From: Haemonchus contortus
Taxonomy: Eukaryota > Nematoda > Chromadorea > Rhabditida > Trichostrongylidae
Length of the DNA: 64,000 nt
NCBI GenBank assembly: GCA_000469685.2
Contig: LS997562.1
Coordinates: 16,400,325-16,464,324 of the forward strand
Reading direction: 5' to 3'
Of the stretch, positions 14,101-27,326 are shown piece by piece; position 1 is the stretch's first letter, and each line of letters opens with the position of its first letter. A model generated the notes under the pieces. That model did no database searches and had not been told where the DNA came from. It saw only the letters and a program-made list of their open reading frames with translations. A program made the translations under genes and the position numbers.

Positions 14101-14372
14101 GGCTGAAGACTTTTGGCGTCAATCCCGTCTATGGGTGTGCGCCCCGTTTTCCATTCATGAAGGTAGTGGCGGTGCGAAGTCGTATGTAACCTACAATGAC
14201 TTTCGGCGACCAACCGATGTCGAAGTCAGCACTTTTATCCTCCCAGATAAGTCTGGTAGCAATTCACTAACCCCGATGGGATAGGAGGCTTTGTCGGCCT
14301 AGGCGAGTATCGATCCGGAACTTGAACCCTGGACCATGGGTATGAAGTAGCGCGCCACTTGCCACTTTCATT
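14101..14372 (-). repeat. tRNA-derived SINE family 1, copy
   Basis: Full-length diverged copy: TTTTGGCGTCAATCCCGTCT at the left, CGCGCCACTTGCCACTT at the right. Confidence 0.7.
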
Positions 14373-16043
14373 CGAAGCGCCAGAAAGGTTATGTGTGTAG
14401 GTAGGCTCATGCAGATGCGCGTTATTCAGTGCGAAAGAATTCTCCATATGGTAAGATACACATCCAAGAAAGTTCTACTTTCAGATTGATCTTTTTAGAT
14501 TGGTGTTTGAGCCATAAAACGGCGACATTTATTTGCAGCTTCATCTTTCGGTAATCTAGAGCACCCACTTCTGATGACTTCATCTGGTCTAGAAAAAAGC
14601 GGCTTATTACAAGCAATTTTTCGCACTATTCAATATTTATTTCTCAGGATCTATTCATGAGAAACCTTCTCGTTTGGTTCATGTACCTTTTCAGCTTTTC
14701 AAAGAGCATGACCCACAGTCATGCCGAAGTCATCACTGCTGGTCAGTTAGTCGTCTGGCAAAGCTCTAGCAAGGGGACTTTTTGAATGTTTAATATTTTT
14801 TGAGTATTTGAAATTGGTTTCCATTGAATGTCTGGAAAGAAGTTCAGATTCCGCTTTACAGGGTACTAACTAAAATAAATAAAAATGACAGTCATAAAAG
14901 GCTAGAGTTAAGGCAGGGCCATAGGTATTTTCTCACAATTTTTGGCACTTTCTGGGAAAACATCAGAAGCATTACCTTTTTCATAGCACAAATTTTTGAA
15001 AAATCATTTACACAGGTCTGCTAGGCATTCATACAAGAAGAACGGAAATTTTGTATCAACCAAAGCTGAGACAGAGAACATCTTTGGTTGTTGTCTGCAG
15101 GGTAAAAAGATAACCGTTCAAGAGATAGCAGAAACGGAAAGGAATTGCAAAGCTCTGACCCTTTCGAGTAGGCAGGTTTTTAAAAATGAGGAAACTGTGT
15201 CCTATGCCGTTATAAGGCGGTACAGCTCAGTTGAAGCTTTTTCATCATGTTTGAGCTCCTCTCTTTTGGGAGTAAGAACGTAATCGCAATCAACGTGGAG
15301 TATCAACTACAAAAAATCTTGCCGTGAATTACTGAATATTCTTGCTGGCTTTGCTGTTCGTTTGATTTGCCCTTCCACCTTCAGAAATCCTTTCACCTTC
15401 AGGTGTTCCAGATAACAGTGGTTGAAATCAGAAGGTCTCTTTTCTATCATTGAATAATCAACTGAACATAAATGCCCCAGTCCATCAATTCGTCAACCCA
15501 AAACATGGGACTAGTTGGGATTGAAGTTAATCAGTTATAATACTTAGATTTTCGACGAACTCCATCCATTCCAGTAAATATCTCACACCCAATTAACTGA
15601 CAGAGCTGTAGAAGAAAGCAGCGACTATCAATATATGGACGTTTGGCCCTATTCCTGCCCTCCTCCAATTCTTCACCCCGATTTTTCGCACAAATTATTA
15701 ACGCAAAAGGGTGAGAGATACCGTAAACGAGGCCCAAGAAAGGAAACGCCCTCAAAATCACGTCACTTGACAAGGTCGTCATATGGGCGGGTCTTCTGCA
15801 GGTGGCGGATATGGGATTGGGTCTATATATTCTTGAGGATCCTTTCTCATTCAAAATCTCTGACTCATATCCGATGTTGGTAGTCAACTAGTCATTGCCT
15901 TCATTTCGTCAACTTTTCTGCTTTTACCTTGAACTTTCCTTCGTGGTGCTATTGCTGTACCGTCGTGTTACTGTCGTTATTCGCGAATCGAATGCTCATT
16001 GAAATCTACTGGAAGTTCATTCCTATTGAGTGTTTCAGACAGA

Positions 16044-16133
16044 ATGCAACGGCTGCTCGCTCTCGTTATGGTCTGTCTACTCGTAGCCGTCTGCACAGCA
16101 CAAGACGTGGAAGAGATACCAGTGGGACGAGTG
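16044..16133 (+). CDS. First exon of a secreted-protein gene
   Basis: The ATG is 5 nt after a GTTTCAG acceptor (ends 16038), the arrangement of a trans-spliced nematode gene. Thirty codons run to a GTATGT donor. The peptide begins MQRLLALVMVCLLVAVCTAQ, a textbook signal peptide (basic n-region, Leu/Val core, Ala-Gln cleavage site), followed by DVEEIPVGRV. Only this exon could be placed; the next exon was not found with confidence. Upstream, TATATA at 15826-15831 is a possible core promoter. Secretion is inferred and the function is unknown. Confidence 0.6.
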
Positions 16134-16943
16134 GTATGTCCCTTACACACACTTTGTAATCGCATTTCTCGCTGCTATATGAATTAAACAAAGCCCCAGA
16201 AGGATCTAATCCGCACCACCCACCCCCATACAGAGCAAAACCGACGTCAATGTTGAGCTAGAGGGCGAAGCAACAGCAAAACAGATCGGTTTTCATATCC
16301 TTGAATAACGCCAATAGGCTATTCGCCTCCAGATCCTCGTAAGAGCGTCCTCGTGAGACCATTCACTTGTAACCTGTCTCTATTAGCTGTCCTATAAGAA
16401 AACCAATTTTTTCAGTTACCGTAAAATCTTGAAAACTGCACCGTTGTTGACTATGTTTCAGTTCCAGTAAATCCTGCCCTTTATAGTAGCTGACGGCTCG
16501 GCCTTATCGTCAGAGTCTGGGAGCCAAGGTCACTTGGAGTTCACACCTATCAAACACTCCAAGAAATCACTCCTATTCAGTATTGTTGCCATAACTTTCA
16601 TCACCTATAATGGCTACACTGTGGAAATCAGATCAAAAGAGCTTTACCATCACAGAAATAGGAACTCTTCGCAACGTATCCAACCAGTAATTCCAAAGAC
16701 TCCTGCCTTTCTTTCATAGAACCCCACCGTTTACACTTCTTTCTGTGAACTCAATAACTTTTAAACATACTTCACTTCAACTAAGAATTTGAGAAGTTAT
16801 TCAAACAGTTTATCTTTATTTGAGTATCGTCGAAGCCACTCGAACATATGTAATGAGCAACGTATAGAATAAATAAGGTTTATGACAAATGCCTGAGAAT
16901 GATATATTATGATGACGGGCTTGATTAGAAAATGTTTTTGTAG

Positions 16944-17198
16944 TTACGGAAGGCTTACAAGAATCACAAACATCAACTGGATCGGTTTCATGCAAATTTT
17001 ATTCGCTGCAAGGTGGCATTTGAAAAGTCAGTGCAGAAGCAATCAAGCAAATTCAATCAGCACTTTCTGAACAAAGCTCATAGAAAGCCCTTTGTACCCA
17101 AAGCAGTGCAATGGCACCGTAGACACCTGACATCCTGTGGTAGGATAAGCTTTATACGGAAAATTAGGTATGCGCAGAGGGTTTCTAGATTCAGTTGA
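16944..17198 (+). pseudogene. Possible non-LTR retrotransposon linker fragment
   Basis: 84 open codons following TTTTTGTAG. The Lys-rich text RKAYKNHKHQLDRFHANFIR and VAFEKSVQKQSSKFNQHF resembles the basic helical linker between the endonuclease and RT domains of CR1/T1-like elements. No RT motifs remain, so the call is weak. Confidence 0.25.
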
Positions 17199-17347
17199 TT
17201 CAAACTCGAAGAACTTGGTAAAGGGCCGTCTCTTATAGATTGGTACCAGCTATTGTCAACGTAACCTAACTGCTAATAGTGAACTAGGATCAAAAATTCA
17301 ACAGCGAAAGCTTGCAGTGTCTAAAAATGGATATCTTCTCAAAGAAA

Positions 17348-17625
17348 GAAGTGGTGTAGTGGAAAGTGACGCACCCATGGTCACAAGTTCAATCTCAGGT
17401 CGCTATTCCCCTGAGCCACCCGAACCTTCCATCCCTCCGGAGTCGGTTAGTTAGTACCAGACTCGTCTGCGAGGATAAAAGCTCTGATTTGTTCATCGGC
17501 TGGTCCCGGGAAGTGATTATTCAGGCTACATACGCATTCAATACGCTTATACGATCCCGATTAGAAATCGAATGTGGGGTGCATCCCAGAAACGGACTGG
17601 TTAACGTCAAAGGCTTTATTCTTTG
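17348..17625 (+). repeat. tRNA-derived SINE family 1, copy
   Basis: Plus orientation: GAAGTGGTGTAGTGGAAAGT (box A region), CACAAGTTCAATCTC (box B), then the family body ending GTCAAAGGCTTTATTC. Confidence 0.7.
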
Positions 17626-18030
17626 TCCTTTGTGCTTCTAGAGACGAGGCTTGTCTGATGCGACTAACTGAATTTTGAACGATCCTACAAAACGATTCTC
17701 ACAATCTTCAATTAGATTCTGCACATGCTAACAAGCAAGCCCCGAAATCTCGGCTCTCATTCCAATCCTAAGGGAGGGATGATCTATTATTCAAAATTCC
17801 ATAATACCTTGAAAATCGTCAATGATTCAGTATTGCAATGAAAATCCATTTCAACCTTGTCATTATTTGATTAATGAACGTAAGTGCACCCATTGAAAGA
17901 AATATGCTGAGAGTGGTGAGAGCTTGGCATTCATAAATAATCTAGCGAGCTAGAGTGAAAATTGGCCAATATCTGCCACCTTTTGCAACTGAGCTTTTTC
18001 ATGTGTCAAAGAGGGTGTAGAAATACAACG

Positions 18031-18694
18031 GGAAAGCCCAGTTCACGATAATTTTTGGGTAATCCAGATTGAGGCGAAAAATGTAGGATAAGGTGGAAAA
18101 TGATGCGATGAAGGCGAAGAAAGTGCGCGACTCGGCGTTTCCAAAGTGTCAAAAGGCCTGGAAAAATAGTAAAAAGGGGGCTGGACGAGAAGAAGACCTA
18201 AAATTGAAGAAGAAGGGGTGTTTGAAGGGGAGCTGTACAATGTGTGTCGTTGCGTACGTGTGGATCCTGGCGCGAATAGCTGAATACAGTAATGTTCCTC
18301 AAAATATATTCGCTTATAAACATAAAGTAGCAAAAAAGCTAGTAATAGCAAATCACCTTTTTGACCTTCGGGATAGAAAATTAAATAAGGGATCGCAGCA
18401 GCAAAAAGAATATTAGAGAATAAAAGATCAGGGAGATTATCGCTGCATTACTCGCCGATCAGCTTGTAAGTGGGTCCCAGAGCGAATATTGCATTCTGTA
18501 TCGCCTCGACACTCGACTGACGTGGCATCAATCGAAAGGCGGGGCATCCGGGCGATCCGGTTCCGGGCTCGCACTATGCCCTAGCTGTTGAGTTCCTGGA
18601 CCGAACAGCGTCCTTCCTTTAACCTCAGGAGGCCACTGGGTATTCCTAGAGGAAGACCTCAGAAACCATTTTCTATCGTGAACTGTACCTTCAG
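18031..18694. repeat. GGCACAGTTCAC-type MITE, copy 3
   Basis: Ends GGAAAGCCCAGTTCACGATA and TATCGTGAACTGTACCTTCA. The interior is purine-rich on the left. Confidence 0.55.
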
Positions 18695-18798
18695 TATAAG
18701 TAGGGGAGTAGAGTACGGGGGGAGAGGGTGGGGGGGGGGGGAGGACTCCTAGTCTAGATAAATAAGTGAATCTGTGTGTGGTGTTTTCGAGTTTTAGG

Positions 18799-18832
18799 CT
18801 CTGACGAAGGCGAGCTTGTCGAAACGTTTGCC
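18799..18832 (+). other. CTGACGA...GAAAC motif, possible ribozyme-like core
   Basis: CTGACGAAGGCGAGCTTGTC followed by GAAACG resembles the CUGANGA/GAAA core seen in hammerhead ribozymes of Penelope-like and related elements, but I could not pair convincing stems I and III. It overlaps no gene. Confidence 0.2.
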
Positions 18833-19025
18833 CTATAAAGTTTGAAACCTCGAAAAGGCTGTATAGGCTATGATAATCCATGTAGCGGTACCGAGCCATC
18901 TAACCCTATTTGCGCCGGTTCTTCTAGCCGGTTATTGATATGTGAGCTAGCTTGAGATAGACAGCTAAGTTGAAATATGAAGTATGAATTCTCTGACGTT
19001 GCTCAACCCCTTCTGAACGCTCCCA

Positions 19026-19265
19026 GCATTTGTCTTCCATTCAGAATCCTAGCGACGCATTGAACACATTCCAGGCCAATACAATGAATTGCTGGGCCAG
19101 CAAATGTATACCCCAGTGCTTTTGTCCCCCAGATGATTCCAATAGTACCATTAAAGCGATCCCACAGGAATGGAAGGCCTGGTTGGTCGGGGCGAGAATC
19201 GATTCGGGATCAGATCCCCGTACAACCACGTGCATGTGATTGTACCACCGTGTCTTACCATCGAT
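19026..19265 (-). repeat. tRNA-derived SINE family 1, partial copy
   Basis: CTTCCATTCAGAATCCTAGC, GGAATGGAAGGCCTGGTTGG and GATTGTACCACCG mark a diverged copy without its left end. Confidence 0.6.
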
Positions 19266-19746
19266 CAATCACTACATTACATTACTGACTACGGCCAAAA
19301 ATGGCACAGCTCCTCAGCTCATATCATCTTTTCTTTGTTCTAGAAAGGAATAGGATGGTCCCGTAGTGTGGAAGTATAAAAACGAATTGAACTTTTAAAG
19401 GAGCACTGAACATAGCTCTTTGTCAACCCTATACGACCACTCACAACTATTCTCTTTGAACGAAAACCTATAAACTTTTCAAAGGTAGTTCAAAAGGTAG
19501 TTTGGTCTTGCGATTGGCAGTGTCCACTAATTTTCCAAAATAAATTTGTTATACGACTGCCAATGACTTCATGAGTTATAACAAGGGCTGGCAGGGCGTC
19601 AGATTGGTCCTTTTCTAGACGGCAGTCACTACAGCACAAATATGAGAAGTTAGCTTCAGGAAGCTATTATCAAAGGGAAAGAGCAAATGGGTGTTTTGAA
19701 CTACTCTGAATGTTCTGCAGCGTGTAAATCTGAGTAAAACCACAAC

Positions 19747-20110
19747 CAGCCTCATCCGGAGAACGTTCGTTGCGCGCGCCCGTCGAAAGTAGGTCACCCC
19801 GCCCACTTCGCGCGCGGCGCACTCCACTGGGGTCTCGAGATGACATTACAGTACCACCAAGTGTCAGTGAAGCGGATGATTTTCATTTGTCTCTATTATC
19901 TTCTCTTTGAACTGACTGCTGTGGACCAAGCGCAAAGCGTATGCCCCACTGACAACTGCGACGTCTGTCAAGTATCGCGGGGTGACTCGCCGTATGCGAC
20001 GGCTGCGGCGTGACCTAGTTTCGAGGGACGAGCGCAATGAAGCGCACCCGCTTCACTCGCTCTTTAACCCATTAACGACGCATCGCTCGGGCCACATCAT
20101 ATCGTGCTCC
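19747..20110 (+). repeat. Dispersed GC-rich repeat, copy A
   Basis: Closely matches 41556-41860: CGGAGAACGT(T/C)CGTTGCGCGCG, CAAGTATCGCGGG and GACGGCTGCGGCGTGACCTAG. It contains no recognised protein and is probably an unclassified transposon fragment. Confidence 0.65.
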
Positions 20111-21220
20111 TGGGACCAAGTGGCCCGTTCACGGGCCACGGTAGCGTCTGCATTACTTAGTATATGTTTTGATATTTTTGACGCTGCCGAATATCAGGTC
20201 TTACAGGGAATCTTGAGGCGTCGTGGTCCAATAATCGCTCACTTCCAACTGAAGTCATGACAGAAGACGAGACTTTATGTAAGGGCAGTTTTGAAAGGAG
20301 CAAATTCAGGGGTTACTTACTGGTCAATTATAGGAAATTACCATAACAACATTTTTGTATCACTTGCTGCATTTTGACGGGACCATCTTGGTCTAATTCA
20401 TGACCACGACCTCTCCCTTCGGTCGTTTCATTAGCAACCAGTGTATGTTCTCCGGCTCTTTCGGTCTTCCATTCCATTTTGTAAATTGTTTTGGTAAATT
20501 GTTTTGGGAAGGGAAGTTGGCCGAAAGCACTTCGAAGTGAGAGTTCTACAAGGTTCATCACAACAATGTTGTCTGCCTCTAACCAATCCATCAAAGGTTG
20601 GAGACTGATCCTTCGGGTCTAGACTAAGTTTTATGATACTTGGGACCGAATCCCACGCGCCACGAAGGTTCAGAGATAGGTACAGCTTCTTACTTGCAAT
20701 AGAGTACAACAAAGTAACAGTGGATGTTATAACTTAAAACTGACGTTTGTGTTTCATGTCAAGGAAAGGACTTGTGAAAAATTACATTGCTGTTGGGACC
20801 GAGTAGCTGGCCGGTTCGTCACAGCAAGAGCCGGGCTGCGTGCTTGGCCCCAAACTCCAGTTACGCCTCAAAGACGGAGTCGCCAATGGGCTAGTAGTTG
20901 TTATTGAACTACTATTATTTGTCATGAGTATACCATCAGATCTGTAGCTCTTGGAGACTGTTGAATTGGAAAGTAGCCTAGGAGGGAATAGGTGCCACCC
21001 GTAACCCAAATCTTTAGTTCTCTATTATTTCCCTGCTTTTCGGCTCGTAAATGACCCTTATGGCTAATGAATAATAGGGTGAGGATGAAGAACTTCCCAA
21101 CGGAATGCCTGATTCACTCACAAAGTAGCTCGTTAGGTGTTACTGCCTAAGTGTTTTTGCTTGTAGTAAGCGCCGCACGAGATTTCCCTTCTCTTATTGA
21201 TGTGTAGTATTTGTTCCTGA

Positions 21221-21238
21221 GGGGGGGGGGGGGGGGGG
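21221..21238 (+). repeat. Poly-G run
   Basis: Eighteen consecutive G. Shorter G runs lie at 18730-18741 and 59802-59812. Confidence 0.9.
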
Positions 21239-21423
21239 AGGGTGGTTTATGGGAATAAATAGTGAAACTTTGTTAAGGAGCAAGAACAGAGAGCAACAAT
21301 AACAACCAAGAGTAATAATAACTCTTCTGATGGGTGTTTCAATGCCGATGAAGACAAATTCTTAGTTCTTAGGAGATGATCAAACCCTTGAACAGTGAAA
21401 TTTGCGCCACTATTGACAATGAA

Positions 21424-21705
21424 AGGCTCTGGCGTTGTTCAATCTCATCTAAAAGTGCCCCCCTCCCTACTGGACTTCCATTCAGAATCGTGGTAGCATT
21501 TTGAAAGTGGATGCAGTCTATACAATGACTTGCGCTTGTCAGCCTTTGTACAAGTCATTGCTTTTATCCTCCCAGGCGAACCTGGTAAAAATTAGCCGAC
21601 CTCGGAGGGATGGAAGATCTGGTGGTCCAGGTGTATATCGATGCAGGATTCGAACACGTGACCATGCGTGTGTGATAGTGCCAATACGTCACATCTGCTC
21701 TTAGT
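21424..21705 (-). repeat. tRNA-derived SINE family 1, copy
   Basis: GACTTCCATTCAGAATCGTG, TTGTACAAGTCATTGCTTTT and GGAGGGATGGAAGATCTGG. The box B complement reads GGATTCGAACAC. Confidence 0.65.
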
Positions 21706-22433
21706 TAGTTAGGGCAGTACCATCGGAAAAGTATTATGGCCTGAGTACCGTCGTAATGCTTCGTGTATATAATTACTTTGAAGGCCAGATTTTGTTGGTG
21801 TTGTTTATCGCGACACGTGGCATCTCTGACGAATATGAGCAGTCACAAAGGCGATATGTCCACTTCACCAGTTAACGGATTCCGAGTCGCTTACCGTCGT
21901 GTTATCTCCACTCCTTCCCTCCTACAAGTGCAGCTACTCTCCTAAGGAGAAGTCCTTCAAAATTCACTGCCGAATGCGGCAGAACTAGTCTCGAAAACGA
22001 GCACTCCTCTAATTAAATAAAATCCGCGAAAAAATCTTGAGAAGGAAGTAAAAACTCCTCGGGGCTGCGGTTCGAAATTACTTCCTCGAAACTGAAGCTG
22101 AGCTCTTTAATCATTCACGCATCATCGGAAGAGCTTCTTGGGACGTAGTAAAAAGAATTATGCATGGTCAATTCTAAGCAATGGAACGAATCCGGCGGAC
22201 GGGTAGGCTGTGGAGGAATGCATCAATATCATTGTACGGGAAAGTCCTTGTGGGAGGTTTGTGAAATAGGAGCACAAGAGGAAACGAAACAAGCTTGCCA
22301 ATAAACTCCGTTGTATAGTGACCATCGGCGTTCCCAAATCGTTTCCTTAGGTCATGTAACCCCTAGACAGGCTTGTTGGCGTGCTCTTTGTTCCTCGCTC
22401 GCGTTGGAATGAGAGAACCTCATCAGCTGTTTT

Positions 22434-22895
22434 CAAAGGCACAGCTCACCTTGGAATGGTTTTTGATAGCTCCTCCTTGGGCGATCCTACGACCCCCAAG
22501 GATAGCCTAAGGGACGCGTTCGTGCCGAAAAACAGTCAAGAGAGGGCGTAATAAGGGCTCCTTAACCGGTTTCGCCGAGGCACACACCTATAGCTCCCAA
22601 GAGGTTGAAAACTGTAGAGCTTGCACTGTTCGCACCGGGACCCACACCTTGCACGCAGGTAGCACACTGCGGCCAACTGCATGCAACGACGCATACTTTT
22701 TAACAGTTCGTCCACATACCCCCTCCATGCAACTTCTGTCGCCACACTCTTGTCCAACCCTGATTTACCTTTTTGTCAAAGCCTAGAGTTTTCTCAAATA
22801 CGCCGTTCTCTTCGTCTTTTTTGCGTTATTCTGTACTATCACCATAATTCGTCTTAAGTAAACACTCCAAAGTTATTGTGAACTGTGCCTTTGAA
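22434..22895. repeat. GGCACAGTTCAC-type MITE, copy 4
   Basis: Ends AAAGGCACAGCTCAC and GTGAACTGTGCCTTTGAA. The interior GATAGCCTAAGGGACGC... matches the copy at 40690. Confidence 0.7.
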
Positions 22896-23030
22896 ACCTC
22901 GAAGGAGATGGAGGTCCTAAATCAGTAAGGAAGAAGTATTTTTAATAAAAATGCTTAGATTCAACATGTCCAGTCGTCCAGCAATTCTATTCAAATCTTA
23001 CAATTACTTTCCTTTTATGACACATATTTC

Positions 23031-23547
23031 AGAGGCACAGTTCACGATAATAGTGAGCTACCCTTTTCAAGCTGAAAAGTATCGGTCGAAAATAGTGTAG
23101 GTAGTGGGAAGAAAGTGGAAAAATCCGCCGGCTCGGTGAAAATAAGGCTCCCTAAAGGTAGATAAAATAGAGTTGTATGAGCCATGACGGAAATGGCACT
23201 AGACTTGGTATTCCAATGAGATTACAATTACTGCAATCGCACAAGAAGCTGACTACATCAGGCCGAAATTCCCCAAACTGCCTTTCCCTGTAACCATGAG
23301 TTACGACAAGTTCTTTGAATTTAGTACGTGGATGTCCCTTACAAATGATGCAAGTTCTACGACGCTGTCAAAACTCGTCCAAAACGGGCGTGATATTTAA
23401 TCGATACAATCTTGGAGTCCTTATAACACCCAACCCAATCCATTTTCCGGGCTACTAGCGCCACATATGGTATAATAGGGAGCCAGAGTTTCATCTTGAG
23501 GATCATTTTAGAGACCACTTTTATCGTGTTATGTGCTTTGTTTAAGT
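23031..23547. repeat. GGCACAGTTCAC-type MITE, copy 5 (diverged)
   Basis: Left end AGAGGCACAGTTCACGATAA is clear. The right end near 23525-23547 (TATCGTGTTATGTGCTTTG) is a weak match. Confidence 0.45.
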
Positions 23548-24599
23548 TAGAGATGAGCCCATTTTCCTAGTTGGTATATCTGTTCCAAAAGGCTAACCAA
23601 TGTTCTCAGCTGTGCTTTGTTTTTACCAGAATACCTATCTGGGAATGGCCCAGATATGACAAGGTTGCTGATTCACAGACATAACATCGGCTTCTGGTAG
23701 AATCCGGACGTGGTAAGGAGTGTACTGCTGGGAATCCGATGTTGGGCTTCTTAACTGTTACGCTAGAGAGACACTGCCCTCATGTTAGATTTCTGATAAC
23801 GTTTTCGAATTTGGAGTTTTTAAATAAGCATTCATAACTGGAAACCCTCCGACTTTCGGATCGCTAACCGCTGCAAAATAAGAAAGGATCTACTAGCTTG
23901 CATACAGGTGTACGTCACCTATGTATGAAATTGGTGCTGACTACAACCAAACCCATTATCCTCATTCCTCATGGTTGTTTGTAAACATTTACAACGTTCC
24001 CTACGCATTAGGAAGCCATGATAAGGTGTAGAGTTTTCAGGTTCACCCCTGGCCCAAAAACAGTAATACCACGGAATGGGTGTAAGTGAAATGCAAGTTG
24101 AAGTGTCAATTGGTCCACCGGCCCCGAAAAATCCAAGGAAAGGTTGTGAAACCCAGGAAATAACCCATTCATGAAGAAATAGTGCGAGTAGAGCGAATAG
24201 CGTCTGCGTGTTTTTCCTATGTATTGTTTCTTTGTTTACTTATTTATTTATTTGAAACTTCTCCAACGACGTGGTTAAAAACAAAAAGGGTCATGTATAA
24301 TGAATGCAAGACATTAGTGCTCCTGAAAACTAGTAGAGACCTAGAGAAATCAATCAAGATGAGAAAACAAACAGTTGGAAATCTTACTCGAGGGGAGCTA
24401 AGTCGTTTGCTAGGAATACCACTGCCATTGCAAGACATTACTAGTTTCTAGTTCAACCGTTAATACATCAACTGCTAGTGTTGAGTGCATGCCATGTGTG
24501 CAAAACTGGGAGCAGTTCGAGGGAAACACTCGGTCCACGCATACGATCAGCAATAGCTCTGAGCGGTTCGACATGTTCAGAGCAGAACTGCAGTGATAA

Positions 24600-24790
24600 A
24601 TGATAAAGGTGAAGTTTTCGGGCGTTATCAATCCCGTCTAAGGGATGCGCCCACGCATCCAACTTTCATTCGGAATCGTAGTGGCGTATTAAATGCGTAA
24701 GTGGCTTTAACAATAGTTGCGGTGGCCAAACGATGTGCAGTGAGCGATTTCATCCTCCCAGACGAGTCTGGCCTAGGAGAACATGCCAGA
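24600..24790 (-). repeat. tRNA-derived SINE family 1, truncated copy
   Basis: Keeps the left body (CGTCTAAGGGATGCGCCC, CAGACGAGTCTGG) and lacks the tRNA-like end. Confidence 0.6.
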
Positions 24791-25843
24791 CCCTAACGCC
24801 CTCTACTGCCTTCTGCTGTGAGTGTTCAGTCAGGGCTATGAATCGAGTTCAAGTATATGTCGTACTTCACTGCACATCTCGCTGTCATCGACACTTCCTT
24901 TTTTTGGAGGGGGAAGGGGTTAGGGATCCCTGTGCAGGTACATATGCTTGACAAGAATTAATTAAATAGAAATGAGGTGAAGCCCTGAAAAGAAGATCTC
25001 ATTCCATGGAATGCCTCCATCCCATTTTTCTTCCAGAGTGTTTTCAATTATGATAGCTTTCTAGATCCCAGGATGAATTCATCGTTCATCTCTCCGGAGA
25101 AAATATTCAGGGAAGGCTTTGGAGCAGTAGATGTCCGCTTTGCACAATTGTTTTGACACACCTCATATTTGGATTTCCCTATTTGCAGTGGGTCCATTCC
25201 GCTCCCAATCAGTCAAAGCGTCGCCGTCATGGAAACTGGGGATACCGTTTTTGGTACTGGTAGGCCACGTGTGGTTCCTGGAGTAATCATAATAATGGTA
25301 TCACCCATTTTACTTACTTTTTTTTTGCCCAGCAGACCTACAAATATATGAAAACCAAGAACTCCCACTTCATCTGCCTATCTGCACCGGCTGTTCTTAC
25401 GTGAAGCTCGTGGGTGAGACTCTGTCAGGTGTTCGACATACTTAGCCGGCACTCTTAATCATTCAATATTTCACAGTTCCGGAACTTATTAGCACGGCCA
25501 CTCGAAGGGATCACTGAATTCTGGATCCTAATTCCATTCCTTTATCCATTTGTCCATTCTTAGCAGATATTGTGACGTCTATCTCGTTCAAAAGCCGTTG
25601 AAACATAGTACGTACACACATGCAGTGATGAATGACCTTGGAATAGCAATGATCAATGAGCCTTCCAGTTGATTGAGGAAATCCTGGATAGGAAATAAGG
25701 GCCCGAATTAATGGACTCTATAAATCGCTAGGACTTGTGAGACTCTATTGAGAGAATTACCTATAAGGGTGATCGTTAGGGCTCGTTTAGCGCGCCGCAA
25801 TATCGCTGGCATATCTTTTCTGTCATTCTTAGATCCAGCTCTT

Positions 25844-25940
25844 CAGAGGCATAGTTCACATTAAGGATTGTTTTCGAAATTTCTCCTTTCGATAAAGTGC
25901 AATCTACGAAACCATTTCCATCGTGAACTGTGATTTTGAA
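25844..25940. repeat. GGCACAGTTCAC-type MITE, copy 6 (97-bp deletion form)
   Basis: Both ends (CAGAGGCATAGTTCAC, ATCGTGAACTGTGATTTTG) are kept with almost no interior. Confidence 0.6.
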
Positions 25941-27041
25941 CAGGTTTGTAATGGTGGAACATTTATTGAATTGAATTTGTTCTGAATGTTTCTATGGATC
26001 AAGGGCTCAGATGAAGATTTCGTAAGCGAGAGCGTAGACTCCCTGTTTAATTTTTGATGGATGTATTCTGTTTTGAAAATTTGTGGTCAAAAACCAACTG
26101 GTTGTTCCGAAATGAATTGCAGAGGGTCAACTGTGTCACCCGAATTTGTATCAGGAAAAAAGGAGGCTCGGCGGCAAACCGACTGGTACATACATAAGTT
26201 TTATTGGTCTTATCACATTATTGTCCTTTCGATTGCTCCAAGAGTATGTATTTAATCAACCGCATATTGCCCAGCCCACTTGATCACTGGAGGTTTTTGG
26301 TGATAAGCGGTGATAGTTCGTACGACTGAGCGGCAAACCAAATCAGACCGAGTCACAACACTGCCGGTGCCACAGCCTTCTTACCCATTCTTCGGGTTGC
26401 TGTGAACTTTTGAATTTGATTTCTACTCCTTCCAAAATTAATGAAACATCTGTATCAGCGATGAACTACGAGCAAGCTTCAGACTTTACCAACATGAGTG
26501 GTTTATGTATGGATCCGCTTGAATGAGCTATGGAATGACTACGGATCCTGCTTATAGGTCAATGCACAGGAAATCACCTACTAATCTGTTCTCGTCAGGC
26601 ATAGTCAGATCAAACAGGCCACTTTCCCAGACTTGCTTATTTTCCCAGAATGTTTCCGTGTGCCAGATTCAGGCTGCATACGAACATCATATAATTCGAA
26701 AACGATGAGATTTCCGAAACTTTCTATGCAAGCTAATTGTTTTCCACAAATTAGATGTAAGCTGTCAGCAGCATTCAATAGCAAAAACCCCTGAATAATT
26801 CATTTAGGCATTCGAATCATCCATGTGCGTCACAGTGGCGACAGCCCCAATATTCATCTGTTGGGACACATTGAAAACCATGAAGCATGAATTCAAATAA
26901 ATGCAATTCTAATTAGCCCTACGTCGTCGTGTTGATCACGCAGATTTGGGAGTTTCATCATGTAGTGAATGAAGTGGGGATAGGACTGACGAGACTAGTT
27001 AAGAGACAGTTGGGGTGTGATCGTAGATCGCAGTAAAGGAT

Positions 27042-27326
27042 AAAGGATAAAGTTTTTGGCGTTAATCAATCCCGTCTCAGGGATGCGCCCCCGCACTCGA
27101 CTTCCATTCAGAATCGTAGTGGCGTAATGAGTGCGTATATGGCCTATATAATGACTTGCGGTGGCCAGCCGATGTACAAGTCAGAGCTTTTATCCTCCCA
27201 GACGAGTCTGGTACCAATTCACCGACCCCGGAGGGATGGAAGGCTTGCTTGGCCTAGGCGGGCATCGATCCAGATTCGAACCCCCTGACCGTGCGTGTGA
27301 TGTAGTGCGCCACTTGCCACTACATC
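27042..27326 (-). repeat. tRNA-derived SINE family 1, well-preserved copy
   Basis: Very close to the copy at 60880 throughout. The box B complement is GATTCGAACCCC and the box A complement is GCGCCACTTGCCA. Confidence 0.8.

Noticed and set aside
15531..15887. 118-codon minus-strand ORF
   Set aside because: It lies in the likely promoter region of the signal-peptide exon, is mirrored by an ORF on the other strand and has no domain.
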